From the NCBI GenBank assembly GCA_963807225.1, contig CAWEAD010000007.1:310001-374000 (forward strand): a stretch of DNA of 64,000 nucleotides. The letters run 5' to 3'. The notes under the pieces are model-generated. The model saw only the letters and a list, made by a program, of their open reading frames with translations, did no database searches and was not told where the DNA came from. Each line of letters starts with the position of its first letter. Position 1 is the stretch's first letter. Position numbers and translations under genes: made by a program. Positions 47,130-55,834 of the stretch are shown here, piece after piece. The DNA comes from JAGVGT01 sp963807225 (GTDB lineage: Bacteria; Desulfobacterota; Desulfobulbia; Desulfobulbales; JAGXFP01).

Positions 47130-48274
47130 ACTTTTACAATATGGAAAAGGCCCCTTTTCACATCACGCCGGACCCGGAATTTCTCTTCCTTAGTCCGAGC
47201 CATAAAGAAGCCTTAGGGTCGATCATATACTGCATCGCCAATAAAAAGGGGTTTGCTTCAGTTATTGGCGAGGTTGGAACCGGCAAAACCACCGTTGTCC
47301 GTTCGTATCTGAGCAGAAGCAACCGGCAAAAGGTGAAGCCGATCTATGTCTTCAACCCATCCGTGACCTTTGCGGAACTTCTGAAGACTATATTTCAGGA
47401 GTTGGGGGTCACGCCGCACAATGAAAATTTGTATGACATGTTGCAGCAGCTGCACATTGTCCTGATCAGGGAGTATGAATTGGGCCGCAACATCGTGCTG
47501 ATTATTGACGAAGCGCAAAACATGGCGATTTCTACATTTGAACAACTGCGTATCTTGTCAAATCTGGAGACCCCAAAAGACAAACTCCTGCAAATCATTC
47601 TGGTTGGCCAGCCCGAACTTGCAGAAAAGCTGGCTGGGAAGGAACTACGGCAACTCAATCAGCGCCTGGCCATTCGAGCGACACTGCGCCCCCTATCGCC
47701 CGACAAGAGCCGGGACTATATCCTCTTTCGCCTGGCAAAGGTCACTCATTCTCCCAAAGAAATATTCACCCCCGGAGCACTCAAAAAAATTATTAGGGCA
47801 GCAAAGGGATCTCCACGAATGCTCAACATCCTGTGCGACAATGCTCTTGTTGCCGGATTCGGCTACCAGGAAAAAAAGATCAGCGGGAAAATAGCCAAAC
47901 AGGTCATCGCCGATTTTGAAGGAAAAGAACGTTTCACAGTGCTCAACTGGAAGCATGCATCCATACTGGGAGCCTTTCTGCTTACCGCATTTACCATGAA
48001 TGAAATGCTCGCATTCCCGGCCTTTACCAACTTAGGTTTCGGTCGAAATGAGCGATCTACACCAAACATCGGTATGACCCAGGCTGCAAAAAAGCCCTCG
48101 CGGGAGCTACCACTTTCTTTCCCGGAGAAAGAGTTCTCGGAAGAAGGGCTCCTTACCGCAGGTCCATTCGCCACTGCCCGGGCTGACAGTGCAGCTGGCA
48201 CTGCCGTCTCCCGGGACGAAAGCAAAGCAGGTCCATCCACCGCTGCCCGGGCTGACAGCACGAACCAGTTATGA
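47120..48274 (+). CDS. ExeA-like AAA ATPase of the exopolysaccharide locus
   Basis: This 384-residue protein has an AAA ATPase (1-265) with Walker A GEVGTGKTT and Walker B LIIDEAQN. One membrane helix follows (about 280-298), then a low-complexity Ala/Ser tail. ATPases of this type occur in XrtA/PEP-CTERM-type polysaccharide loci, beside Wzz and the tyrosine kinase as here. No exosortase is visible in this window. The ATG at 47120 follows GAGGAG. The frame ends near a LysM domain encoded in the +1 frame, which may have been its original C-terminus. Confidence 0.85.
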   Translation: MYLNFYNMEKAPFHITPDPEFLFLSPSHKEALGSIIYCIANKKGFASVIGEVGTGKTTVVRSYLSRSNRQKVKPIYVFNPSVTFAELLKTIFQELGVTPHNENLYDMLQQLHIVLIREYELGRNIVLIIDEAQNMAISTFEQLRILSNLETPKDKLLQIILVGQPELAEKLAGKELRQLNQRLAIRATLRPLSPDKSRDYILFRLAKVTHSPKEIFTPGALKKIIRAAKGSPRMLNILCDNALVAGFGYQEKKISGKIAKQVIADFEGKERFTVLNWKHASILGAFLLTAFTMNEMLAFPAFTNLGFGRNERSTPNIGMTQAAKKPSRELPLSFPEKEFSEEGLLTAGPFATARADSAAGTAVSRDESKAGPSTAARADSTNQL

Positions 48275-48557
48275 GAGCAGACCTTCTTCCCCAGGAGAGA
48301 AGCGGGAGGCTCTCATCCCCTCATCTACTTCGAGAGAAAGCAAAGCCGGATCAGCGATACGAAAAGTCAAGAAAGGTGAATATCTCTCCCAGATCTGCCT
48401 GGACAAGTATGGCTTTGTCAATGACCAGGTTATTCAGGTTGTCTTGGATAACAACCCCCGCATATTTGACGCCGATCTGATCTTTATCGGCGACACGATC
48501 AATTTACCCGAACTTACAAAATCAGTCACTAGAATCGCTAATTCACAAGGGGGGTGA
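48189..48557 (+). CDS. LysM-domain fragment, probably the C-terminus of the preceding ATPase
   Basis: The +1 frame carries a LysM-like domain (IRKVKKGEYLSQICLDKYG, ending IFIGDTINLPEL; about the last 60 residues), a peptidoglycan-binding module. It has no good start: the first in-frame codon is a GTG at 48189 inside the ATPase gene, and no Shine-Dalgarno is seen. Both frames carry ESKAG-like words around the junction, so a single-base shift in a low-complexity linker would join ATPase and LysM into one protein of about 478 residues. A sequencing error or a real frameshift are both possible. Confidence 0.55.
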   Translation: MQLALPSPGTKAKQVHPPLPGLTARTSYESRPSSPGEKREALIPSSTSRESKAGSAIRKVKKGEYLSQICLDKYGFVNDQVIQVVLDNNPRIFDADLIFIGDTINLPELTKSVTRIANSQGG

Positions 48558-48562
48558 CATCG

Positions 48563-49330
48563 ATGACCAAAATCTTTGAAGCATTAGAGTATGCAGGTCT
48601 TGAACGGGCCGGCCTCCGGGAAACCGAGGAAGGAATGTTGCCCTCCTTGCAGGAACCTGACATCAGTCCGGCCCTATACGCCAGAACAAATCTCAAGCTT
48701 TCTGAGGAGGTAGCAAACAACGCCGACTTCCTCTACCAGAACATCATGAGGCTTCTGCCTTACAGGGAGAGCAGGATTATCCAGTTCCAGGGAACACGGA
48801 GAGGAGAAGGAACCAGCACTTTGGTCCGAAAGCTTGCCAGTCTTACAGCCATGAAGTTGCAAAAAAACGTCCTGTTGCTGGACTTGAACCAGGAGACCCC
48901 TAACCAGTGCAGTTTCTATCATGTCCGGTCAGAGCTCCCCGTGTACGACTCAACCAGTCCGGCAAAACTAACCAGGCGAGATTTTGCCAGAGTCGACAAT
49001 TCATCTCTCTATGTAACTCAACTGTCTCACCGGGGCATTCCTGCCAACATTATTTGCGAAATGCCCCGGATCGGCCCCCTGCTGGAGGGGCTCAAAGATG
49101 AATTCGAGCTGATTCTGATCGACTCGCCAGCAGCGATCAGCTGCTCAGATTGTTTGCTGCTCAGCCCGAAAGTCGATGGAGTAGTTCTGGTAGTGCAGGC
49201 CGGGAAGACCCGTTGGCAGACGGTTAACCAGGTAAAAGAGCGGATTTTGGCCCAGAATGGAAAAATCCTGGGGGTAGTGCTCAATAAAAGACGCTATCCA
49301 ATACCTGAATTCATCTACAAAAGAATTTAA
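48563..49330 (+). CDS. CpsD/CapB-like tyrosine-kinase-type ATPase
   Basis: This 255-residue cytosolic protein has the BY-kinase fold. It has Walker A-like GTRRGEGTSTL (77-87), Walker A' LLLDLNQ and Walker B LILIDSP. The lysine of the P-loop (GK[ST]) is replaced by Thr84. A few Tyr occur at the very end (YPIPEFIYKRI), fewer than the classic Tyr-rich tail. It would control the Wzz/GumC partner at 45534. The ATG at 48563 has GGGGGG upstream. The altered P-loop may mean an unusual nucleotide mode or a regulatory role only. Confidence 0.85.
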   Translation: MTKIFEALEYAGLERAGLRETEEGMLPSLQEPDISPALYARTNLKLSEEVANNADFLYQNIMRLLPYRESRIIQFQGTRRGEGTSTLVRKLASLTAMKLQKNVLLLDLNQETPNQCSFYHVRSELPVYDSTSPAKLTRRDFARVDNSSLYVTQLSHRGIPANIICEMPRIGPLLEGLKDEFELILIDSPAAISCSDCLLLSPKVDGVVLVVQAGKTRWQTVNQVKERILAQNGKILGVVLNKRRYPIPEFIYKRI

Positions 49331-49345
49331 CAAAGGGGGCGGCCT

Positions 49346-50539
49346 ATGTCTTTATCCAACATGCTCAATTGGTTTCAGACAACAGCAAGGAACGGACAAA
49401 AATTCCGGGTCGAGAACATTTGCGGAGAAAAAGAATTCCTGCACATACTGGCACGCGAACGTGCCCGGGCAGAGCGGAGCGCGCATCGCTTTTCCCTGGT
49501 CGTCTTTGAAACCGGGACGGGGGAAAAGAGCAATAATGCGCAATCCCATCTCTTGGGTGAGTTAAGTTCCCGGATGCGAGCTACCGATGAAGCCGGCTGG
49601 CTCCGGCAGAACCGGGTCGGGGCCATCCTCCACAATGCCAATACCCATAACGCCTTGACTTTCGCGAATGATATCCATGCTTCCTTGAATGCCGACGGCA
49701 TTCAACTTCCCTTCAAGGTATATAGTTACCCCCCGGAGGAAAAAGGCAACGACAGTGACCGGGATACTTCGGAGAATCCAGGGCCGAAGTCCAACGCCGG
49801 ACAACGGATCAGCCACGAATCCCCCGAAGAAGAACTGCACCAGCTTTACGCCAAAAAGACCCCCATAGGCAAGCGCTGCCTTGACCTGTTTGGCTCAATT
49901 CTTGGGCTGGTCCTTCTCGCCCCGCTCTTTATTCTTTTATGGGCTGTGATCAAGACTGTCTCTCCCGGTCCGGCCTTTTACAAACAGACCAGGATAGGAT
50001 TGGGGGGGCGGCAGTTTACCTTGCTGAAATTCCGGACCATGGAGGTTAACGCCGATACCACCAGGCATCGTAAGTACCTGGCCTCCTTGATTCAGGGGGA
50101 AAAAACTCAGCGAAGCTGCGCCCAGGCCATGGCCAAGCTGGATGACATCGACTGCAGCCACATAATACCTTTCGGCAAATTAATTCGAAAAACCTATCTT
50201 GATGAGCTGCCGCAGTTAATCAACGTAGTGCTGGGCGACATGAGCCTCATCGGTCCCCGCCCACCAATCCCCTATGAAGTTGCAGAATACCAACTCTGGC
50301 ACACTGACCGCCTGGATACGACCCCGGGTATGACGGGGCTCTGGCAGGTCAGCGGCAAAAACCAGCTTTCATTTGAACAAATGGTACGACTGGACATCCG
50401 CTATATCCGCCAACAGTCCTGCTGGCTAGACCTCAAGATTCTTCTCATGACCCCCGTTGCCATAGCATCGGAGTTCAAAGGAATTCTGAGCAAGATAGGA
50501 CACTTCACCCACTTCGATACCGAGAAAGTAAAGTATTAG
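49346..50539 (+). CDS. Phosphoglycosyl transferase with degenerate GGDEF-like N-terminus
   Basis: This 397-residue protein has an N-terminal cytosolic domain (about 25-130) resembling a degenerate GGDEF fold (RERARAERSAHRFSLVVFE, then RATDEAGWL). A monotopic phosphoglycosyl transferase follows (about 170-390) with GKRCLDLFGSILGLVLL, KFRTM, DELPQLINVV and GDMSLIGPRPP. It would start repeat-unit synthesis by moving a sugar phosphate to undecaprenyl phosphate. The sugar is unknown; the nearby WbpB/E/D genes suggest an aminouronic acid among the residues. Confidence 0.88.
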   Translation: MSLSNMLNWFQTTARNGQKFRVENICGEKEFLHILARERARAERSAHRFSLVVFETGTGEKSNNAQSHLLGELSSRMRATDEAGWLRQNRVGAILHNANTHNALTFANDIHASLNADGIQLPFKVYSYPPEEKGNDSDRDTSENPGPKSNAGQRISHESPEEELHQLYAKKTPIGKRCLDLFGSILGLVLLAPLFILLWAVIKTVSPGPAFYKQTRIGLGGRQFTLLKFRTMEVNADTTRHRKYLASLIQGEKTQRSCAQAMAKLDDIDCSHIIPFGKLIRKTYLDELPQLINVVLGDMSLIGPRPPIPYEVAEYQLWHTDRLDTTPGMTGLWQVSGKNQLSFEQMVRLDIRYIRQQSCWLDLKILLMTPVAIASEFKGILSKIGHFTHFDTEKVKY

Positions 50540-50623
50540 ACCGAAAAACGCGGAACAAGCTGACCGGCTTGCCCAATAGAGGGGGAGCGTTTTATCGGAA
50601 TAACTCAAAGAGGATCTAACAAT

Positions 50624-51667
50624 ATGATGAATGAAATGATAAAAATCGCTGTTGCAGGCTGTGGCTATTGGGGGCCCAACATTATACGAAGTTTTAACGC
50701 CCTCCCCAACTGTCATCTGAAGATGGTCTGTGATCTTTCGAAAGAACGTCTGCAACACATGGACAAACTCTACCCGAAGGCCAAAACCACAAACAGCTTT
50801 GAAGACCTTTTGAAAGACAAGGAAATAGGTGCCATTGCCATCGCCACTCCCGCTCGTACTCACTATGCAATGGCCAAAGAAAGTCTGCTGGCCGGCAAAC
50901 ACACCTTCGTAGAAAAACCGATGGCCACAAACACTGCTGAGTGCAAAGAACTCATCCAGATTGCAGATGAGAAAAAACTCACCCTGATGGTCGGACACAC
51001 ATTCATCTACTCATCGCCGGTCATGAAGATAAAAGAGATCATAGATTCCAGAGATCTCGGCGATCTCCTCTATATCAGTTCACGCCGCTGCAACCTCGGG
51101 CTCTACCAGAAGGACATCAATGTGGCCTGGGACTTGGCCCCCCACGACATCTCCATAATCCTCCACATCCTCAACCAGATGCCGGTCAGCGTCAACTGCC
51201 AGGGCAAGGCGCATTTGACCAAAAAAATAGAAGACGTCACCAACATGACCTTGAACTTCAACAACGGCGGCTTCGCCACCATTCAAAGCAGCTGGCTCGA
51301 TCCCAACAAGGTCAGAGAGATGACCTTCGTAGGCACCAAACGCATGCTGGTCTATAACGATATCGAAGCAATGGAGAAAATAAAGATTTATGACAAGCGG
51401 GTCGAGACCCCTCCCCACTACGATACCTTCGCCGATTTCCAGTACTCCTACCACTACGGAGATTCCTACTGCCCCTATATCAAACAGCAAGAGCCCCTGC
51501 TGGTGGAAACCGCCCACTTCCTGGACTGCATCCACAATGCGCAAAAACCCCGCTCTTCCGGGAAAGATGCCCTGGACGTCATTCAAATTCTCGAGGCCTC
51601 ATCCAAATCGCTGGAAAACGGCGGCGGGCAAATCTTCGTCAATGGCTATGGAGAGCACCATGCGTAA
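50624..51667 (+). CDS. Gfo/Idh/MocA oxidoreductase, WlbA/WbpB-like
   Basis: This 347-residue enzyme has an N-terminal Rossmann fold with GCGYWGPN (about 12-19) and EKPMATN (about 97). It resembles UDP-N-acetylglucosaminuronate 3-dehydrogenase (WlbA/WbpB), which oxidises C3 of UDP-GlcNAcA. The next two genes encode the matching acetyltransferase and aminotransferase, so the three together should make UDP-2,3-diacetamido-2,3-dideoxyglucuronate or a close relative. The UDP-GlcNAc 6-dehydrogenase is not in the window. Confidence 0.87.
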   Translation: MMNEMIKIAVAGCGYWGPNIIRSFNALPNCHLKMVCDLSKERLQHMDKLYPKAKTTNSFEDLLKDKEIGAIAIATPARTHYAMAKESLLAGKHTFVEKPMATNTAECKELIQIADEKKLTLMVGHTFIYSSPVMKIKEIIDSRDLGDLLYISSRRCNLGLYQKDINVAWDLAPHDISIILHILNQMPVSVNCQGKAHLTKKIEDVTNMTLNFNNGGFATIQSSWLDPNKVREMTFVGTKRMLVYNDIEAMEKIKIYDKRVETPPHYDTFADFQYSYHYGDSYCPYIKQQEPLLVETAHFLDCIHNAQKPRSSGKDALDVIQILEASSKSLENGGGQIFVNGYGEHHA

Positions 51668-52154
51668 GATATCAGCCGACGTCCAACTGGGCCATGATGT
51701 GAAAATTTCGGAATTTGTCAATCTGTACGGCTGTGTGGTGGGTGACAACACGAAAATTGGCCCCTTTGTCGAAATCCAGAAAGGGGCGCGGATAGGGGCT
51801 TCCTGCAAAATTTCAAGCCACACTTTTATTTGTGAGGGTGTTTCAATTGGCGACCGAGTCTGCGTCGGTCACAGCGTCACCTTCATTAATGACAAATACC
51901 CCCGCGCAACCACCGGAAATGGACAGCTGAAAACAGACGATGACTGGTTCTGCCAAACCATTCAGGTACATCAGGGAGCCTCAATCGGATCGGGAGCGGT
52001 TCTGCTGGGAGGCATCACCATAGGAGAAAACGCCATCGTCGGGGCAGGCAGTGTGGTCACAAAAGACGTACCGGAAAACACTATTGTGGCCGGCAATCCG
52101 GCTAAAATATTAAGAAAGATAAAGGATGCTAACGATGAAAATACCTTTTCTTGA
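51660..52154 (+). CDS. Left-handed beta-helix acetyltransferase, WbpD/WlbB-like
   Basis: This 164-residue protein is made of hexapeptide repeats ([LIV]G-x4) and ends in GAGSVVTKDVPENTIVAGNPAK, the usual end of sugar O/N-acetyltransferases. WbpD acetylates the 3-amino group formed by WbpE. The ATG at 51660 follows GGAGAG and overlaps the dehydrogenase stop by eight bases. Its end overlaps the aminotransferase start. Confidence 0.87.
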   Translation: MRKISADVQLGHDVKISEFVNLYGCVVGDNTKIGPFVEIQKGARIGASCKISSHTFICEGVSIGDRVCVGHSVTFINDKYPRATTGNGQLKTDDDWFCQTIQVHQGASIGSGAVLLGGITIGENAIVGAGSVVTKDVPENTIVAGNPAKILRKIKDANDENTFS

Positions 52155-53238
52155 TTTGAAAAATCAATACGAAACCATCCGGGAAGAAGCACTCGCGGCG
52201 ATTGCCGAGGTAATGGCATCTTCAGCTTACGCCGGCGGCCCATTCGTCGAAAAGTTTGAAAAGCATTTCGCCGAATTCTGTCAATGTCGCTATGCCGTCG
52301 GGGTTGGCAGCGGCACCGACGCCCTCTGGATTGCCCTTCGCGGGCTCGGAATCGGGGCGGGGGACGAGGTAATTACCGTGCCAAACTCCTTTATCGCCAC
52401 CGCCGAGGCCATCAGCCAATGTGGGGCAGTTCCAGTTTTCGTGGATATCGATGAAAAGACCTATACCTTGAACCCGGAGCACCTGGAAAGCGCAATCACC
52501 TCAAGGACCAAAGCCATCATTCCGGTTCACCTTTATGGGCATATGGCCGACATGGACCCAATCATGGCTATTGCCGAAAAATACGGTCTGCAAGTCATTG
52601 AAGATGCGGCTCAGGCGCATGGCGCAGAATACAAGGGCCGGAGGGCCGGCTCACTGGGGCGTGCCGGTTGTTTCAGTTTCTATCCCGGCAAAAATTTAGG
52701 GGCATACGGCGAGGCCGGAGCAGTGGTCACCAACGACGAAAAGCTGGCCGAAAAGATGAGAATATTTCGCGACCATGGGCAGCACACCAAATACCATCAC
52801 AACGTAATTGGCTGGAATTCCCGGATGGATGGGATCCAGGGGGCCATTCTGAATGTAAAACTGAAGCATCTGCCGCACTGGAACGAGGCCCGCCGGAAAA
52901 ATGCCGCACTCTACAACTCTCTACTCGCAGACTTTGAGGGAGTGGTCCTTCCCTGTGAAGCGGAATACGCCAGGCATGTCTATCACATCTACCCTGTTCG
53001 TCTGGGAAAAAGGGACGAGGTCCTCTCCAGGCTGGCTGAAAAGAACATCTCCTGCGGGATCCATTACCCAGTGCCCATCCATCTGCAAGGAGCCTATGCC
53101 GGTTCAAGTCGGAACAAAGAATCTTTCCCCTTGACGGAAAAGTATGCCCGCGAACAGCTCTCGCTCCCTATGTTCCCGGAGTTGACCAAAGAGCAAATAC
53201 ATTTTGTCGTGGATGGACTGAAGGCGATTAATTTATAG
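52135..53238 (+). CDS. DegT/DnrJ/EryC1 aminotransferase, WbpE-like
   Basis: This 367-residue PLP enzyme has GSGTDALWIALRGLGIGAGDEV and the PLP-binding Lys186 in FYPGKNLGAYG. It should place an amino group at C3 of the keto-sugar made by the upstream oxidoreductase, using glutamate as donor. The start at 52135 is preferred; ATG at 52126 is in frame. It overlaps the acetyltransferase gene by 20 bases. Confidence 0.88.
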   Translation: MKIPFLDLKNQYETIREEALAAIAEVMASSAYAGGPFVEKFEKHFAEFCQCRYAVGVGSGTDALWIALRGLGIGAGDEVITVPNSFIATAEAISQCGAVPVFVDIDEKTYTLNPEHLESAITSRTKAIIPVHLYGHMADMDPIMAIAEKYGLQVIEDAAQAHGAEYKGRRAGSLGRAGCFSFYPGKNLGAYGEAGAVVTNDEKLAEKMRIFRDHGQHTKYHHNVIGWNSRMDGIQGAILNVKLKHLPHWNEARRKNAALYNSLLADFEGVVLPCEAEYARHVYHIYPVRLGKRDEVLSRLAEKNISCGIHYPVPIHLQGAYAGSSRNKESFPLTEKYAREQLSLPMFPELTKEQIHFVVDGLKAINL

Positions 53239-53326
53239 CTTGGCTTGCTTTTGAAGTAATGGCTTCCGCATCGCTGCCCTAATCCTGCGAATGATTATGT
53301 AGCCATCACATGTCGAGGACAGGTTT

Positions 53327-54223
53327 ATGCTGAAAAAAATAGCTCAAATTGCGGCATTTTTTTGCCCCCCACCAATAAATATTTGGCTTCACAGGGCAGC
53401 CGGAGCCCAAATTGACAAATATGTATCAATGCATCCCGGCGTTCTAATTTTAGCTAAAAAAATAGAAATTGGCCGCGGGGCACGTATTAAATTCGGAACG
53501 ATGATCAAGGCTCGCACCTTTAAGTTGGGGAAAAAGAGCTCTATTGGTTTTTATACCTTAGTCAATGGTGAATCTGACTTAATAGTCGGGGATGCCAGTA
53601 TCATCGGCCCAAGAACTCTGATCAATTGCTCTCGCCAAGTGGTTATCGGTTATTACTCAGGAATTGGACCTAACTCTTGCCTGTATACTCATGGTTCGGG
53701 TCTGCCGGTAACGGAAGGTTATCGCGCCACGTTTGCTCCTATCCACATTAAAGACAAGGTCTGGGTTTCGATGCGGTCAACTATCGGACCTGGCGTAACC
53801 ATAGAGGATGGTGCGATTGTTATGCCAGGGACCGTTCTGGTTCAAAGCATAGACTCAAAGAGGATGGTGGCCGGCAACCCGGCAAAACTGACAAATTTTC
53901 CGGTGTTCCTGCGCCCTGTGAAGCCTGGATTTGTCGAAGAATTGGCCCCAAAAATCCTGGAAGAGTACCGAGAATGGTCGAATGAATATCACAAAACGAA
54001 TTGGCAAATAGTTAACGGGGAACTGGTGACCGAATACAAGAAAAAGAAATTTACTATATCGGTAGAAGGAAAAGGAGATATTGTTGTTTCAACAATACCA
54101 GGAAAGAAAACAGATGGAATGTACTTCAATATTGCCGATTTAAAAACAGACGACTCCATGCACAAAGAAAAAGTGAAATTAGAGTCATACATTAGATGGC
54201 ATTACGGATTGATATTTATTTGA
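53327..54223 (+). CDS. Hexapeptide-repeat acyltransferase with extra C-terminal domain
   Basis: This 298-residue protein has a left-handed beta-helix (about 25-185, with VWVSMRSTIGPGVTIEDGAIVMPGT and AGNPAK). An unusual C-terminal domain of about 110 residues rich in Lys follows. It resembles colanic-acid-type O-acetyltransferases. Lying directly before the acyl carrier protein, it is the best candidate for moving the carrier-bound group onto the sugar, but it could also be a plain acetyltransferase. The DNA from here to 54330 is richer in AT than the sugar genes. Confidence 0.7.
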   Translation: MLKKIAQIAAFFCPPPINIWLHRAAGAQIDKYVSMHPGVLILAKKIEIGRGARIKFGTMIKARTFKLGKKSSIGFYTLVNGESDLIVGDASIIGPRTLINCSRQVVIGYYSGIGPNSCLYTHGSGLPVTEGYRATFAPIHIKDKVWVSMRSTIGPGVTIEDGAIVMPGTVLVQSIDSKRMVAGNPAKLTNFPVFLRPVKPGFVEELAPKILEEYREWSNEYHKTNWQIVNGELVTEYKKKKFTISVEGKGDIVVSTIPGKKTDGMYFNIADLKTDDSMHKEKVKLESYIRWHYGLIFI

Positions 54224-54241
54224 ATAAGTCCAACAAGATAC

Positions 54242-54261
54242 ATATCTACACGCGTAGATAT
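54242..54261. promoter_or_regulatory. Inverted repeat upstream of the carrier-protein gene
   Basis: ATATCTAC and GTAGATAT (54242-54249, 54254-54261) form an 8-bp perfect inverted repeat around ACGC. It stands in the AT-rich gap (54224-54334), about 75 bases before the acyl carrier start. It is a plausible operator for a regulator of the cassette. Confidence 0.4.
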
Positions 54262-54334
54262 TGATATATGTATAGATAGATCAATCAATCATCTATAATT
54301 ACCGAAACATCGCATCACACAAAGGAGGGATATC

Positions 54335-54601
54335 ATGGCAAAAGAGACGCTCATCAAGGCATTTATAGAGAAGGAGTTTCTTCGGGGTCAAGGGCTTGAT
54401 CTGAACATCTCGGACAACCTCATCGAGCAAGGCATTATTGACTCATTAGGAATCATGAGATTGCTGACATATCTGGAGAGTTCCTTCGGGATCAAGGTTC
54501 ACGATGAAGAGATAATTCCGGTCAATTTCGAAACGATCGAAAGCATTTCTTCGTTAGTGCGCAGCAAAGAAATCAGCCAGGCAGCCTGTGCGGCAAACTA
54601 A
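54335..54601 (+). CDS. Acyl/peptidyl carrier protein
   Basis: This 88-residue carrier protein has the phosphopantetheine Ser37 in GIIDSLGIM. The four-helix ACP/PCP fold is evident and the surface is acidic. A GGAGG site lies upstream. It is followed after 137 bases by a ureohydrolase, then an acyl-CoA-dehydrogenase-like gene and an adenylation ligase. The set suggests that the ligase charges this carrier and the dehydrogenase oxidises the bound group. Confidence 0.88.
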   Translation: MAKETLIKAFIEKEFLRGQGLDLNISDNLIEQGIIDSLGIMRLLTYLESSFGIKVHDEEIIPVNFETIESISSLVRSKEISQAACAAN

Positions 54602-54738
54602 CTGCGCCGATGCTTAAGACAACTTCCAGTCAATAGGTATAGTTACTGACAAAAATCAACCATAGTCATCAGTTCTTCGGTGAAGTTTTCAACCGACATT
54701 GAATCGGGATAAAACCCTAGAAATAAAGGAAACTAGCC

Positions 54739-55818
54739 ATGCTGAACAATCAACTATCAGACTGCTTATCCTCACCCGCGCCTGCCGAAAATTTCATTTC
54801 GCCGGCGCCAGGTTCTGCGACCAAGAACAAAAAAGCCCCCATGGAGCCCGGCAGAAAGACATCCCTGCCTAAGGTATACGGCGACACCCCTTCTTTTCTC
54901 GGGGTGCCGGTCCTGAACCACCAGGCGCTGACCAAAGGTTACGATGTGATCGTTGCAGGTGTGCCCTGGGAAGGAACCGTCACTTGGGGATCTTTTACCG
55001 GCTGCGAACTCTCGCCCCGAACCGTTAGACATGCCTCGGCCCGCTATGGCGGGTTTTTGCCCGAGTATGAGATAGATCTCTTCGACCACCTCACTCTGGG
55101 CGATGTCGGCGATATTGCAATCACCCCGAACGATCCGGCTAAAACCATGCGCCAAGTGTATGGAGCGATGGACGACATTTACCGGAACGGAAGTATTCCC
55201 TTCGTCCTCGGCGGAGACCATTCTTTTACTCCGGAGATCATCAGTGCCCTCAGCAATAACGAAGAGGGAGAAATCGGCGTCATCCACTTCGATGCACATT
55301 TCGACAATGCCCCCTGCTTCGGCGAGGACGAATACCCCCGTTGCGGCCCCATCCATCGGATTTCCCAAATAGACAAAGTGCGGAACAAGAGCATCGTCCA
55401 TGTCGGGATCCGCGGACCAAGAAATTCACCCGCCCAACTCGAGTACGCAAGAGACATGGGCGCCACAATTTTCACCATGAAGGAGATCAGGAAGCGGGGA
55501 ATCGAATCAGTGGTCGAAGATGCAATCTCCATTGCCCAAACCGGCACGAAGAAAGTCTTTCTCACCATCTGTAGCGACTGTATTGACGCCGGTTTCAACC
55601 CCGGAGGCCCGGCCGACTTCAACGGCCTGCACCCGAATGAATTACTACCATCGCTGCATCGCATCGGTCAGTCAGGGATAGCCGGCCTTGATTATGTTGA
55701 AATCTATCCGGGTCAGGATCCTAATGGTTTTTCTTCGCATCTCGTTTCCTGGGGCATGATTTATTTGCTGACGGGGATGGCTGATCGCAAGAGAAATTCC
55801 GACTCTAAAGCAGAGTAG
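54739..55818 (+). CDS. Ureohydrolase (arginase/agmatinase superfamily), one metal ligand changed
   Basis: This 359-residue protein has the superfamily metal motifs GGDHS (158-162) and DAHFD (185-189). The third motif, normally D-x-D, reads C-S-D (Cys278, Asp280) in LTICSDCIDAGFNPGG. So one canonical Mn ligand is a Cys. Members hydrolyse guanidino groups (arginine, agmatine, guanidinobutyrate, acetyl-polyamines). Here the substrate could be a free or carrier-bound guanidino amino acid, giving ornithine-like products. An extra N-terminal stretch of about 45 residues precedes the fold. A good AAAGGA site lies upstream. The acyl-CoA-dehydrogenase-like gene follows 16 bases later. Confidence 0.82.
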   Translation: MLNNQLSDCLSSPAPAENFISPAPGSATKNKKAPMEPGRKTSLPKVYGDTPSFLGVPVLNHQALTKGYDVIVAGVPWEGTVTWGSFTGCELSPRTVRHASARYGGFLPEYEIDLFDHLTLGDVGDIAITPNDPAKTMRQVYGAMDDIYRNGSIPFVLGGDHSFTPEIISALSNNEEGEIGVIHFDAHFDNAPCFGEDEYPRCGPIHRISQIDKVRNKSIVHVGIRGPRNSPAQLEYARDMGATIFTMKEIRKRGIESVVEDAISIAQTGTKKVFLTICSDCIDAGFNPGGPADFNGLHPNELLPSLHRIGQSGIAGLDYVEIYPGQDPNGFSSHLVSWGMIYLLTGMADRKRNSDSKAE

Positions 55819-55834
55819 CCAAGAGGCAGGCACG

